Shown here: positions 25,368 to 34,139 of the stretch, one piece after another
Layout: each line of letters opens with the position of its first letter
Position numbering within the stretch: position 1 is the first letter of the stretch
Assembly (NCBI GenBank): GCA_964545715.1
Contig: CAZJHX010000025.1
Location: 1 to 64,000, forward strand
Source of the DNA: CAZJHX01 sp964545715
GTDB taxonomy: Bacteria; Myxococcota_A; UBA9042; GCA-2863065
DNA: 64,000 bases
Reading direction: 5' to 3'
Made by a program: the position numbers and the translations under genes
Notes under the pieces: model-generated
The model's input: the letters and a program-made list of their open reading frames with translations, nothing else
The model's database searches: none
Told to the model about the DNA's origin: nothing

Positions 25368-26512
25368 AGCAGGACGTTCAGATCCGCCTGATCCAGCGCG
25401 TGCTGAGTCATGTCGACAACAAGACCACCGACACCGGCGACCGGACGGCCCAGCCGCCTGTAGCCACCTACGACGACCCCGCGCGCCATGCGCTGGAGCG
25501 GGACCGCCTCTTCCGGGGATCTCAGCCGCTCTGCGTGGCGCACGTCTCGCAGGTGCCGGGGCCCGGGGACTTCATCACACATGACGCGGCGGGCGTACCC
25601 ATTCTGGTGGCGCGGGACCGTGACGGCGCGCTGCACGCGACGTTGAACGTGTGCCGGCATCGCGGAACCCGGGTCGAGATGGATGCATGCGGTACCGGCC
25701 GTAAGGCTTTTGTGTGCCCCTATCACGGCTGGGCCTACCGCTGTGACGGGCGGCTGCAGGGCGTACCCCACCGCGCCGGGTTTCCTGACGTGACCGAAGC
25801 CACGCACTCCCTGGTGCCGCTGGCGCTGTCGGTGCACGCCGGGCTGATCTTCGTGCGTCCCGACCCCGCCGGCGGCCCCTTTGACGCGGCCGCGCTGCTG
25901 GGTCCCGACATCGCGGACGACCTGACACGCTTCGGCTTTGGCGAGCACCTGCACTACGACCCGGTGCGCTTTGACAAGCGGCTGGGCTGGAAGCTGGCCA
26001 TCGACATCTTTTTGGAGGCCTACCACCTGCGCACGGCGCACAAGGACTCCATCTACAAGTACTTCTTCGACAACGTGGCGGTCGTGGAGCCGCACGGCCC
26101 GCATCTGCGCAACATCTTCCCCAAGCGGTCGATCACAGCGCTGGCCGATACCGATCCGCAAACCTGGCGCCTGCGCGAGCACGCGAACGTGCTGTACCAC
26201 CTCTTTCCCAACACCCTGATCCTGGTCGAGCCGGACCACGCGGGGGTCTTTCACGCGTACCCCACCGGCCCCGATCGGTGCGTTGTCCACGCCTACACGC
26301 TCATCCCGGAGCCGGCGACGTCCGAAAAGGCTCGGAATTATTGGGCCGCCAACAACGCCATCCTCTATGGCGCCACCGACGAGGACTTCGCCATGGGCGA
26401 GTCGATTCAGGCAGGGCTGCAGTCAGGCGCAAATGAGGCGTTTACGTTTGGCCTCTTCGAACACGCGCTCACGCACTTCCACGGGACCATCAACCGTTTC
26501 GTGAATGATTAG
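25364..26512 (+). CDS. Rieske non-heme iron oxygenase, alpha subunit
   Basis: 382 aa from the GTG overlapping the previous stop; a longer frame exists upstream but lies wholly inside the lipoprotein gene. The Rieske [2Fe-2S] ligands are Cys97/His99 (CRHRG) and Cys118/His121 (CPYHGW). The mononuclear iron site has His221 and His226 (EAYHLRTAH), with an acidic third ligand probably in TDEDFAMGESIQ. Enzymes of this type use O2 and electrons from a reductase to hydroxylate or demethylate substrates such as aromatics or quaternary amines. No reductase, ferredoxin or small subunit gene is adjacent, so the substrate is not predictable. Confidence 0.88.
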   Translation: MKQDVQIRLIQRVLSHVDNKTTDTGDRTAQPPVATYDDPARHALERDRLFRGSQPLCVAHVSQVPGPGDFITHDAAGVPILVARDRDGALHATLNVCRHRGTRVEMDACGTGRKAFVCPYHGWAYRCDGRLQGVPHRAGFPDVTEATHSLVPLALSVHAGLIFVRPDPAGGPFDAAALLGPDIADDLTRFGFGEHLHYDPVRFDKRLGWKLAIDIFLEAYHLRTAHKDSIYKYFFDNVAVVEPHGPHLRNIFPKRSITALADTDPQTWRLREHANVLYHLFPNTLILVEPDHAGVFHAYPTGPDRCVVHAYTLIPEPATSEKARNYWAANNAILYGATDEDFAMGESIQAGLQSGANEAFTFGLFEHALTHFHGTINRFVND

Positions 26513-26717
26513 AACGCGTTTTACAAGGGTTCACTTCGTTGACTTAAGAAACCGTTGACGCGAGCCGAATGACCCTTTACCGTAAATTTTACACCGAACA
26601 TGGCGCACGCGCCGGACCGCGGAAGCAGATGCACTAGGGATCACGCCACGAGAGGGGTCTTCTAATGCGATTGCGCGGTTCGGCGTGTGGGTCGGTCGGC
26701 CGGTAGGCCGGAAGTGG
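26513..26717. other. Intergenic region with orphan promoter-like and start-like signals
   Basis: Contains TTGACG-17-TACCGT on the plus strand (26555-26583) and, 80 bp on, a good ribosome-binding site (GAGGGG) before an ATG at 26665. The frame ends after 13 codons (MRLRGSACGSVGR) at 26706. A short CGGCC/GGCCG hairpin overlaps that stop. It ends at the 3' end of the GH57 gene. It looks like the 5' remnant of a lost gene or a tiny leader peptide; no other gene is visible. Confidence 0.35.
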
Positions 26718-29700
26718 CTACTCCGCCAGAATGACCTCGGTGCCCTTGGCCTGGGTCCCACTCGGCTGCGGGCGATCCGCAAAAATGTCGTACACAAACA
26801 TCTTCTTCTTGGTCGGATCCTTGGTGATGTCCAGGCCGCGCTCCGTCAGCGGGAACTCTTCGGTGCCGTACCAGTTGCCCTCGTTCTTGGGCAGGCCGAT
26901 CGTGTACTTGTAGCGCAGCAACGTGCCCGGCGGGAACGGGACGGTCAGCGACCAGATCCCGTCCCCTGCCGTCTCGTCCGGCGGCAGGCCGTCGTCCAAC
27001 ATGGCCACCTTGTTGGGCGTCCACTGCAACAGCTTGTCGTGGTTGCCCGTGATGTACACGATGCCGTTGCCCTCCGGCGGCGGCGGGGTCGTGATGTCCA
27101 CATACGTGTTGACCGCCACCTCGTCGCCGGTCGCGTCCACGTGGAAGGTCACGAAGACCACGTTGGTCGGATCGTCGAAGATGATCTTGGGCGCGAGGCT
27201 GGGGGCCAGATCGACGTCTTTGCCGCCGCTGGCCGCTGCAATGAACATCTCCAGCGGGTCGTCGAGGTCCAGGTTCAGGTCGGCCCACGGGATGCGCAGC
27301 TCGATCAGCTTGCCCTTGGCGGCGATGTCGCTGGTCTCGATGTTGTCCGTCGTCTTGCTCCACCCACCGGAGCCGTCCGCCAGGTTCAGCGACACCTTCG
27401 GCTTCGCGCCGCCGCCCAGCTCCAGCCGAACCTCCCGCGCCGCTCCGCCCGTAGTGAAGTTCAGCGGAGTGCCGTAGCGCGACGACTCGTTGGCCTTGTC
27501 CTCTTCGTACGTCCCCAGGTCCAGATTCACGATGTGGCGGTGCGTAAAGTACACCAGCAGCTCGTAGTCGCCGCCTTTCGCCGAGAGGTCGTCGTTGGCG
27601 CCGATGCCCAGGTACAGATGGTCCTCGGTGTAGCCGTAGTAGACCAGCGAGATGTCGTCGTCCTGGTTGGCCTGCGCGCCCGAGTCGTTGTCAAAGAAGA
27701 AGCCGCCCTCATCCGTCCACTCGGCCTCGGTCGGGTCCAGCTTGCCGTCCAGCTTGGGCGGCGTGGAGAACGGCCCCGCCGGAGGCTGCGGCTGCGCCTG
27801 GATGATCGGCGGGAAGTCCGGCACCGGGAACGGCGGCTTGCCCTCCATCTCCAGCGCCTCGTTCATGAACGTGTACATGCCGACCAGATGGGCACGGAAG
27901 CCCTTGTCAAAGGGGGTGTCATCGTTGGCCGGGGTCGTCATATCCAGGCCATACCACCAGAACCAATCGCTGCCCTCCGCCGCGTAGATCTCTTCCCACG
28001 CCGCCCAGATCCGCCAGGCCTTGCTGTCGGTGTCCGCCGGCGCCGGAGCCAGCGGGTTCGGCCGCGCCAGCCCGCTCTTCTTCAAGTCCAGCCGGGTCTG
28101 CGTCAGGTACTCCCACGCGACATTCTCCTCGGCCTCGCCGATCCAGATCGAGTAGGTGCCGTCAATCCACGACCCCGCCCAAAGCGGCTCCAGCTCCTTG
28201 TGATCGCTGATCGGATGCGCCGGCACCGCCCGGGCCGGGTTGCCGTCGATGTACTCGCTGACGGTCACCGTGATGACCTCACCCACCTCGAACGACTCGC
28301 TCAGCGCGCCGTACAGGCCGTGGTGGAAGCCCTTGCCGTCATGCTCGTTCTTGTACTCTTCCCACGCGTTCTCACCGTCGACGATCAACGTGATCATGCG
28401 GTCGTCCGCGCCAAACGGCGGGGCCTGTGCCAGCACGTTGCCTACGATCTCGTTGGCCGCGTCCTTGCCCCAGTAGGACTGGTACTTGAACCCGATGTCG
28501 TTGGACATCTGCGTGTTGCGGAACACCGCCAGCATCTCGTCGTCGTGGCTGCCGCCGTCGCCCTGCACCTTGTCGCCGTCCACGCGAAAGGCGAACCAGG
28601 GCTTCTGGTTGTACGGCTGTGACGACGCCAGCACCTGCTGATCGGTCGCTGTCCAGCGCAGCCCGGCGTCGCGCAAGATCGGCACGATCTCCTCGGCCAC
28701 CGAGCCCTCGCCACACCACACGCCCTGCGGCTTGATGCCGAAGATCGCCTCGTAGCTGGCCACCGCCTTCAGCACCTGCGCCTCCGCGTCCTCGGCAAAC
28801 GCGTACGCCGGGTCCGGCAGCGGATCGTAGGGCTGCCCATGGCCTGCCAGGTTCGTGTCGTAAATCAGCGGCAGGATCGGGTGATAGTAGGGCGTCATCG
28901 TGATCTCGATCTGCCCCTCTTTGGTCTGGTAGTTGTACATCAGCTGCTGGTGAATCGGGATGACGGCCGCGATCACCTTGGCGTTCTCCGCCACCAGCCG
29001 GTTGGCCATCGCCTCCGACGCAGGCTGAGCCAGCACATACGTGCCGTTGTCGTTCTTGGTCACCAAATCGCTCAAATCGACCGTGGTGCCCGTCGGCAAC
29101 GTCACGCCGCCCGGCTGCAGGAAGTCCGGGTCAAACCACGCCAGCTCAAAGAAGATCTTCATCTTCAAGAAGTCTTCTTTGTCGAGCTGCTTGGGGTTCT
29201 TCTCGCGCAGCTCCACGTACTCGGGCCAGCGCACCATCGTCGCGTCGGACGTGGACACCGTCGCCCACGGATCGTCGTACAACAGGCCCAGCTGCTTCTC
29301 GGTCGCGTTCGCCGCGGTCGGCGTCTCCTCCAGGAGCAGATCGATGAACGGGTCGGTCTTGCCCTTCCACTTGGCCAGGAAGGCCTCTGTGTCCACGGTG
29401 TTGTTTTCGGTGTCCACGAAGGGCAGCAACCGCTCGTTGTAGATCTCCAGCTGGGTCAGCAGCACGCTGGTCAGGTTGATGTTCAGGTGCACGTCCGGGT
29501 AGTCGGCCAGGATCGACGCCATGTCGTAGTAGTCCTTGGTTGCGTGCTTGCGCACCCACGGCCCCGACAGCTCGTCGCGCGCCGCCTCGTAGTACAGCGG
29601 CTGATGCTGGTGCCAGATGATGTTCAGGTACACCGTGCGCTTGATGACGGACTTGTTCTTGGTCGAGTCCAGATCGTTGCCCGCCAGGTCCTGTACGTCC

Positions 29701-30206
29701 TTCACAAAGCACGTGTAGGTCAGGTCCGAGTTCACCTGGCTCGGGTCGCTCAGCTCCAGCTTGGCGTACCGGCCGTCGACCGACGCGCTGGTCAGAGCGA
29801 TGATCGAGTTGTCGCTGCCCTTGATCGTGTAGTTGCCAAGCGTCCCGCCCGACTCGTCGTCGATCGCCTCGCTGAAGCGCACCGTGACGGTCTTTCCGTC
29901 CGCCGAAAACGCGGAGACGACCGCCGGACCGACCTCATCGGGGCCCTCCGTATCGGGCTGCGGCGGCTGGCCGATGTCACCCGTATCACCCGTGTCGCCC
30001 GTCGCCGTGGTCGCGTCCGAGTCCGTCCCGGTGTTGCCCTCATCGGAGGGCTGCACCACATCGCCGTCATCGCCCGTGGCCACGCCCGTGTCGTCTACAC
30101 CCGTGGACGATCCAACCGCGTCCGGAAAGCTCACCGGCTCTGGTTTGCGCGGACAGCCAACCGCCAGCAGGCACACCAGGCCAATGCCTGTAAGTCGTGA
30201 CATCAT
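26718..30206 (-). CDS. GH57 glucanase lipoprotein with C-terminal carbohydrate-binding modules
   Basis: 1162 aa. Lipobox LLAVGC (Cys18), then a long D/T/G tether and a bacterial Ig-like segment (about 95-185). The GH57 (beta/alpha)7 domain starts at IIWHQHQPLY (about residue 200). The likely nucleophile is Glu500 (WCGEGS) and the acid Asp610 (VDGENA). GH57 enzymes cleave or transfer alpha-glucans (amylopullulanase, glucanotransferase). After about residue 800 comes a DOMON/glucodextranase-type module, and near the end the motif DDGLPPDETAGDGIW with RYKYTIG, a starch-binding-like module shared with two other proteins here. The start overlaps the upstream stop (ATGA). Probably anchored at the outer membrane facing outside. 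Confidence 0.85.
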   Translation of the reverse strand: MMSRLTGIGLVCLLAVGCPRKPEPVSFPDAVGSSTGVDDTGVATGDDGDVVQPSDEGNTGTDSDATTATGDTGDTGDIGQPPQPDTEGPDEVGPAVVSAFSADGKTVTVRFSEAIDDESGGTLGNYTIKGSDNSIIALTSASVDGRYAKLELSDPSQVNSDLTYTCFVKDVQDLAGNDLDSTKNKSVIKRTVYLNIIWHQHQPLYYEAARDELSGPWVRKHATKDYYDMASILADYPDVHLNINLTSVLLTQLEIYNERLLPFVDTENNTVDTEAFLAKWKGKTDPFIDLLLEETPTAANATEKQLGLLYDDPWATVSTSDATMVRWPEYVELREKNPKQLDKEDFLKMKIFFELAWFDPDFLQPGGVTLPTGTTVDLSDLVTKNDNGTYVLAQPASEAMANRLVAENAKVIAAVIPIHQQLMYNYQTKEGQIEITMTPYYHPILPLIYDTNLAGHGQPYDPLPDPAYAFAEDAEAQVLKAVASYEAIFGIKPQGVWCGEGSVAEEIVPILRDAGLRWTATDQQVLASSQPYNQKPWFAFRVDGDKVQGDGGSHDDEMLAVFRNTQMSNDIGFKYQSYWGKDAANEIVGNVLAQAPPFGADDRMITLIVDGENAWEEYKNEHDGKGFHHGLYGALSESFEVGEVITVTVSEYIDGNPARAVPAHPISDHKELEPLWAGSWIDGTYSIWIGEAEENVAWEYLTQTRLDLKKSGLARPNPLAPAPADTDSKAWRIWAAWEEIYAAEGSDWFWWYGLDMTTPANDDTPFDKGFRAHLVGMYTFMNEALEMEGKPPFPVPDFPPIIQAQPQPPAGPFSTPPKLDGKLDPTEAEWTDEGGFFFDNDSGAQANQDDDISLVYYGYTEDHLYLGIGANDDLSAKGGDYELLVYFTHRHIVNLDLGTYEEDKANESSRYGTPLNFTTGGAAREVRLELGGGAKPKVSLNLADGSGGWSKTTDNIETSDIAAKGKLIELRIPWADLNLDLDDPLEMFIAAASGGKDVDLAPSLAPKIIFDDPTNVVFVTFHVDATGDEVAVNTYVDITTPPPPEGNGIVYITGNHDKLLQWTPNKVAMLDDGLPPDETAGDGIWSLTVPFPPGTLLRYKYTIGLPKNEGNWYGTEEFPLTERGLDITKDPTKKKMFVYDIFADRPQPSGTQAKGTEVILAE

Positions 30207-33064
30207 GGCGCCCAGAACTCCACGACCGTATCGGTCTGACCAAATGCGTTAGGCGTCGGCAGCCCATACGGCGCCGCGTACTCCCCGTCCTTGCCGACAA
30301 TGCGGACAAAGACCCCAACCTTGTGACCGTCGCCCGGGGAGATCCCCAGCCCCGACCACTTGACGGCGAACTCCACGCCCGCGGGACCCCAGACCACGTC
30401 GCCGGCCAGCCAGCCGAAGTTGGCCGGGTCCGCCAGCTTTCTAAAGCCCGCATCCGCCTGCAGCTCGTCGCCCGTCGCCTGCCCGGCGCCGCCAAACGCG
30501 CCAAATGCGTACTCCGCGCCAAAGCCGTCGTCCGAGACCTCTGCCGCCGCGCCTGTCAGCGCGTTGTCCAGCGCCCCGTCGTTGTCAGCCAACGTGGCGG
30601 GCACCGAGCCGGTACCCGCGCCGTAATCCAGGTCGATGTAGCCGACCAGCGCGTTGGCCGCCTCCAGCTCCGCACCGACGCCGATGTACAGCCAGGTCTC
30701 GTCGTAGCCCACCCACAGGCCCGTCAGGCCGTTGTTGTCCCAGGTGTCCGGCGTGGCGTCGGTCGCCAGCTTGCTCGCCTCGGGCCAATCCGCGCCGATG
30801 CTGCCGTCCACCGCCGGCATCGCGGCCAGCCCGTACGCAAACTCAGCAGCCGACGTCGCCTCATCGCCGCCGACCACGACCTTGATGGTCACGTAGCCCG
30901 CGTCGTGCTCCGGCGCCACCGCCGTCAGCTGTCCGGCGTTGTGAAACGTCACCAGCTCCGCCATCGTATCGCCAAAGTACACCTTGGCCGCCGCCGTGAA
31001 CTCCTGGCCCGTTATCGTCACGGTCGTGCCGCCCGCCAGCGAGCCCAGCGCCGGCGAGAAGCCCGTCACCGCCAGACCCTCGGGCGGCGCCGTGACCGTC
31101 AGCGCCCCCAGCTGCAAGACCTCGAAGTCGGGGCTGCCGTTCTTGTCCGCGTAGTTCCAGGTCTCCCCGTCGAACGAGAAGCGGAACGTAAAGCCGTAGC
31201 TGCCGGGCGTCAGATCCGAGGGCAGCGCCCCCTCAAACACATCGTCGTTACCGAACTCACCGCCCTGGCCCACGTAGGTCGCCGCAATCCAGGTCCAGCT
31301 GCCCTCGGTCGGGTTCAGCGCCGCCGCCCCCCAGCCCACCTCAGCGATAAGGCCGTCCGCCGCGCCGTCTCCGGGGGTGGCGCCGGTGTGGTACATGCGC
31401 GCTTTCGCCGTCCCGGGCGCCGCGCCCATGGTCACGGTCAGGTCCCAGGGCTCCTCCAGCACCGAGTACTCCGGCGCGCCCATCTCATACGTAAACGCTC
31501 CGATCGCGGTGGCGCTCTGGTTATCGGGGTTGGTGACCGTCACGTCGACAGTGCCCTTGGGTCCGCCGGGCGTCTTGCAGGTCAGCGTCTCTCCGTCAGG
31601 GCTGATCGACTGCACGTCGGCGTCCTTCACGCCAAACGAGACGGTCGCGCCCTGCTGGAAGCCGCTGCCCGAGACGGTCACGACGGAGCCGCCCGTCACA
31701 GGCCCCGTCGCCGGCGCGACCTTGTCCACGCTGGGCGGCCCCTTGTCGGTGTACGTAAAGCCCCCGGCGTAGCTGCCCGTGCCGCCGTCGGAGTTGGTCA
31801 CCGTAACCGTGACCGGACCCAGCGCGCCGGCGGGCGTCAGACACGTGATCGTGCCGCTGCTCTCCACTTTTACGTCGGTGGCCTCAGCATCACCGAAGGT
31901 CACCTTGGCGCCGTCCCCGAAGTTCACGCCGGAGACCGTGACCGACGTACCGCCGCCCGCGGGACCGCTGGCCGGATCGACCAACGACACGCTCGGATCG
32001 CCTTCGGGATCCGGGTCGGGATCGGGGTCCGGGTCCGGGTCGACCTCGCCGCTCACCACGATCGTCGTGTTCTTGCCTTTGCCCTTGCTGTCCAGCTCCA
32101 GGATGATCTCTTCGGCCGCAAACGCGCCGTCCTGCTCAGTCGCCGCTGTCACGCCGTCCGGCAGGGCATCCGGGCCCAGCTTGTACTCCTGGCCGTCCTC
32201 GACCGGGAAGCCCTCGAACGCAAACACAAACACGAACTGCACGTGCTGCCCCGCGGATGTCAGCCCGTCATGGGGCCCAAGCCGCGTCGAGTGCAGGTAG
32301 GTGTAGATGCCGTCGCCCTCGACCTCGTCGCCGTCTTTGCCGTTGTCCAGGATCTGGACCGGCGTCCAGCTGTTCATGTTGCCCTTGAGATAGATCTGGT
32401 ACTCGTCGGCGTTGATGGTGGCGAACTCCTCGTGGAGAGCCGCCAGGTCCAGCGCGATCTTCACGTCCTTGTCGCCGAACTTGGCAAACTTGATGCCGCC
32501 GGCGTCCAAGCGTCCGGTCGCATCCTCCGCGATCTCGAGCACCCCGTTGGCGCCGATCCAGATCCAGTTGTCGAACTCGTTGAGCGCGCCGTACTCGATC
32601 ACGTCGCCGCCCACCGACGGCTTCAGAATGATCTCCGTCGAGAAGATGTGGTCACCCGCGACCTGTCCTTCCGCCTCGTGCCCGCCCGCGCTGATGGGCC
32701 CATCGTCCCACAGCTTGGGCCACTCCCGGTCCTGAGGCAGCCAGGAGGCCGCGTACTCAGCGGTGTTCGTCTCCTTGTCCCAGGCAAAAGAGCCGGTCCA
32801 CTGAATTTGTTCGTTTTTGTATGTCTTGTTGGCCGTATCGTCGGCAAAGAACGTCAACGCCACCGCGTCATCCGGCCCGTCATCGCCCGTTGTGGCGCCT
32901 GTATCGTCGCCGGTTGTCGCCCCGGTGTCGCCGCCCGTGTCGGTCGTAAACACCCCATCAGTCCCTGTCGCGGCCGCGCCATCCGCCGTTTTTTCATCTC
33001 CATCCGCGCCACAACCCACCACAAAGAACGCCAGCATCAGCAATCGTGTTAACGGAGTTTTCAT
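30203..33064 (-). CDS. IPT/TIG-domain lipoprotein with starch-binding-like modules
   Basis: 953 aa from the ATG at 33064, which gives a lipoprotein signal (MKTPLTRLLMLAFFVVGC); earlier in-frame starts give no signal peptide and overlap the divergent PilZ gene. A GDTGATTGDD-type tether follows. Residues about 70-320 hold glucan-binding-like segments including YLKGNMNSWTPVQILDNG. Three IPT/TIG beta-sandwiches follow at about 355-440, 440-525 and 660-745 (each with a P..G...GGT.VT..G..F pattern). A C-terminal DOMON-like domain lies at about 750-950. No catalytic motif is seen. It is the first gene of a two-gene operon with the GH57 enzyme, so a substrate-capture role is inferred. Confidence 0.8.
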   Translation of the reverse strand: MKTPLTRLLMLAFFVVGCGADGDEKTADGAAATGTDGVFTTDTGGDTGATTGDDTGATTGDDGPDDAVALTFFADDTANKTYKNEQIQWTGSFAWDKETNTAEYAASWLPQDREWPKLWDDGPISAGGHEAEGQVAGDHIFSTEIILKPSVGGDVIEYGALNEFDNWIWIGANGVLEIAEDATGRLDAGGIKFAKFGDKDVKIALDLAALHEEFATINADEYQIYLKGNMNSWTPVQILDNGKDGDEVEGDGIYTYLHSTRLGPHDGLTSAGQHVQFVFVFAFEGFPVEDGQEYKLGPDALPDGVTAATEQDGAFAAEEIILELDSKGKGKNTTIVVSGEVDPDPDPDPDPDPEGDPSVSLVDPASGPAGGGTSVTVSGVNFGDGAKVTFGDAEATDVKVESSGTITCLTPAGALGPVTVTVTNSDGGTGSYAGGFTYTDKGPPSVDKVAPATGPVTGGSVVTVSGSGFQQGATVSFGVKDADVQSISPDGETLTCKTPGGPKGTVDVTVTNPDNQSATAIGAFTYEMGAPEYSVLEEPWDLTVTMGAAPGTAKARMYHTGATPGDGAADGLIAEVGWGAAALNPTEGSWTWIAATYVGQGGEFGNDDVFEGALPSDLTPGSYGFTFRFSFDGETWNYADKNGSPDFEVLQLGALTVTAPPEGLAVTGFSPALGSLAGGTTVTITGQEFTAAAKVYFGDTMAELVTFHNAGQLTAVAPEHDAGYVTIKVVVGGDEATSAAEFAYGLAAMPAVDGSIGADWPEASKLATDATPDTWDNNGLTGLWVGYDETWLYIGVGAELEAANALVGYIDLDYGAGTGSVPATLADNDGALDNALTGAAAEVSDDGFGAEYAFGAFGGAGQATGDELQADAGFRKLADPANFGWLAGDVVWGPAGVEFAVKWSGLGISPGDGHKVGVFVRIVGKDGEYAAPYGLPTPNAFGQTDTVVEFWAP

Positions 33065-33191
33065 AGCCGGTGGGTTTATCCACTTCGTACCACCCACGTC
33101 AAGCTTCGAAACGCCGGACTCAAGTGCTTGGCTGTGAACGCCGATAGCCGTGATAGAATCTAAACGTGGCAGTTGGGGAGTCCTCCTCACG

Positions 33192-34136
33192 ATGACGGAC
33201 AAAAGGCCGAGCGACCGGCGCAGGGCAACCCGCGTGCAGAAGTTGTTGACGCTCAAGATGGAGCACGATGGCCGCGGTGCGGATCTCGTCACCACAGACG
33301 TCAGCCTGCGCGGTACATTTGTCCACGCGCCCCCCGATTTCAGGCTGCCTGTCGGCGCGGACCTCGCATTGAAGTTCAGCGACGGCCCGGACGCCCCGGT
33401 CATCGAGATCAGCGCAAAGATCGTCCGAGTCATCGCCCGCGCCTCGCGCGTCAGCCGCATCCCCGGCATGGCCTTGGAGTTCTTGCAGTTCTCCTGCGCA
33501 GCGGGCATCGGACCACTAAGCGACTTTGTGCAGAACGTGCTGTGCTATCGCCTGGGCAGAGAAGACGCCCGCCACATGGCCCTGGAGGACGACGGCTCCG
33601 CGACATTCACGCCGCCCGAAGACAAAAAGGGCCTGCACCTGGTCTCGAAAGCGCGCCACGTCCACGCCGAGCGAATGTCCCCCGAGCGGACCCTGCCTGG
33701 TGACGCCAAAGAAGCCGAAGAGCTGATGCGCAAGATCGTCACGGACATCGAGCGCCGGCGGGTCAAGCGCTTTGCCATGCGCACCGAGGTCACGTGGTAC
33801 CAGACCGACGGTCTGCCCCACAGCGGCGTCGTCCTCAACGTGAGCCAGCGCGGCATGTTTGTACAGACCGACCACAAGCTGCCCCGAGTGGGTAGCCGCG
33901 TGCGCCTGAAGTTCCCCATCGAAGAGGAAGGCGGCGTCTCCTACGTAAAAATTGAGGCGATCGTGCGGCGCCGGTGGAACCCGTCAAACGAGAGCATGCC
34001 GGGCTTCGGCATCCGCTTTGAGCGCATCGACGAGATGGGCCACACGGGCATCTTCCGCATGTGGCTGCGCAGCTTCGAGAACAGCGGCGCCACAGCGAGA
34101 CGACGCCGAGGCTACCACTACGCTCGCAAACGCTAG
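33192..34136 (+). CDS. Double PilZ-domain c-di-GMP receptor
   Basis: 314 aa from the ATG at 33192, preceded by GGGGAG. Two PilZ domains each keep the two c-di-GMP motifs. The N-terminal one has SDRRRATR and DVSLRG; the C-terminal one (from about residue 180) has ERRRVKR and NVSQRG. A charged linker of about 60 residues joins them. No output domain is attached, so it probably acts by binding partners such as motility, polysaccharide or chemotaxis components. It is divergent from the TIG/GH57 operon and convergent with fumC (3 bp apart). Confidence 0.88.
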   Translation: MTDKRPSDRRRATRVQKLLTLKMEHDGRGADLVTTDVSLRGTFVHAPPDFRLPVGADLALKFSDGPDAPVIEISAKIVRVIARASRVSRIPGMALEFLQFSCAAGIGPLSDFVQNVLCYRLGREDARHMALEDDGSATFTPPEDKKGLHLVSKARHVHAERMSPERTLPGDAKEAEELMRKIVTDIERRRVKRFAMRTEVTWYQTDGLPHSGVVLNVSQRGMFVQTDHKLPRVGSRVRLKFPIEEEGGVSYVKIEAIVRRRWNPSNESMPGFGIRFERIDEMGHTGIFRMWLRSFENSGATARRRRGYHYARKR

Positions 34137-34139
34137 ATC

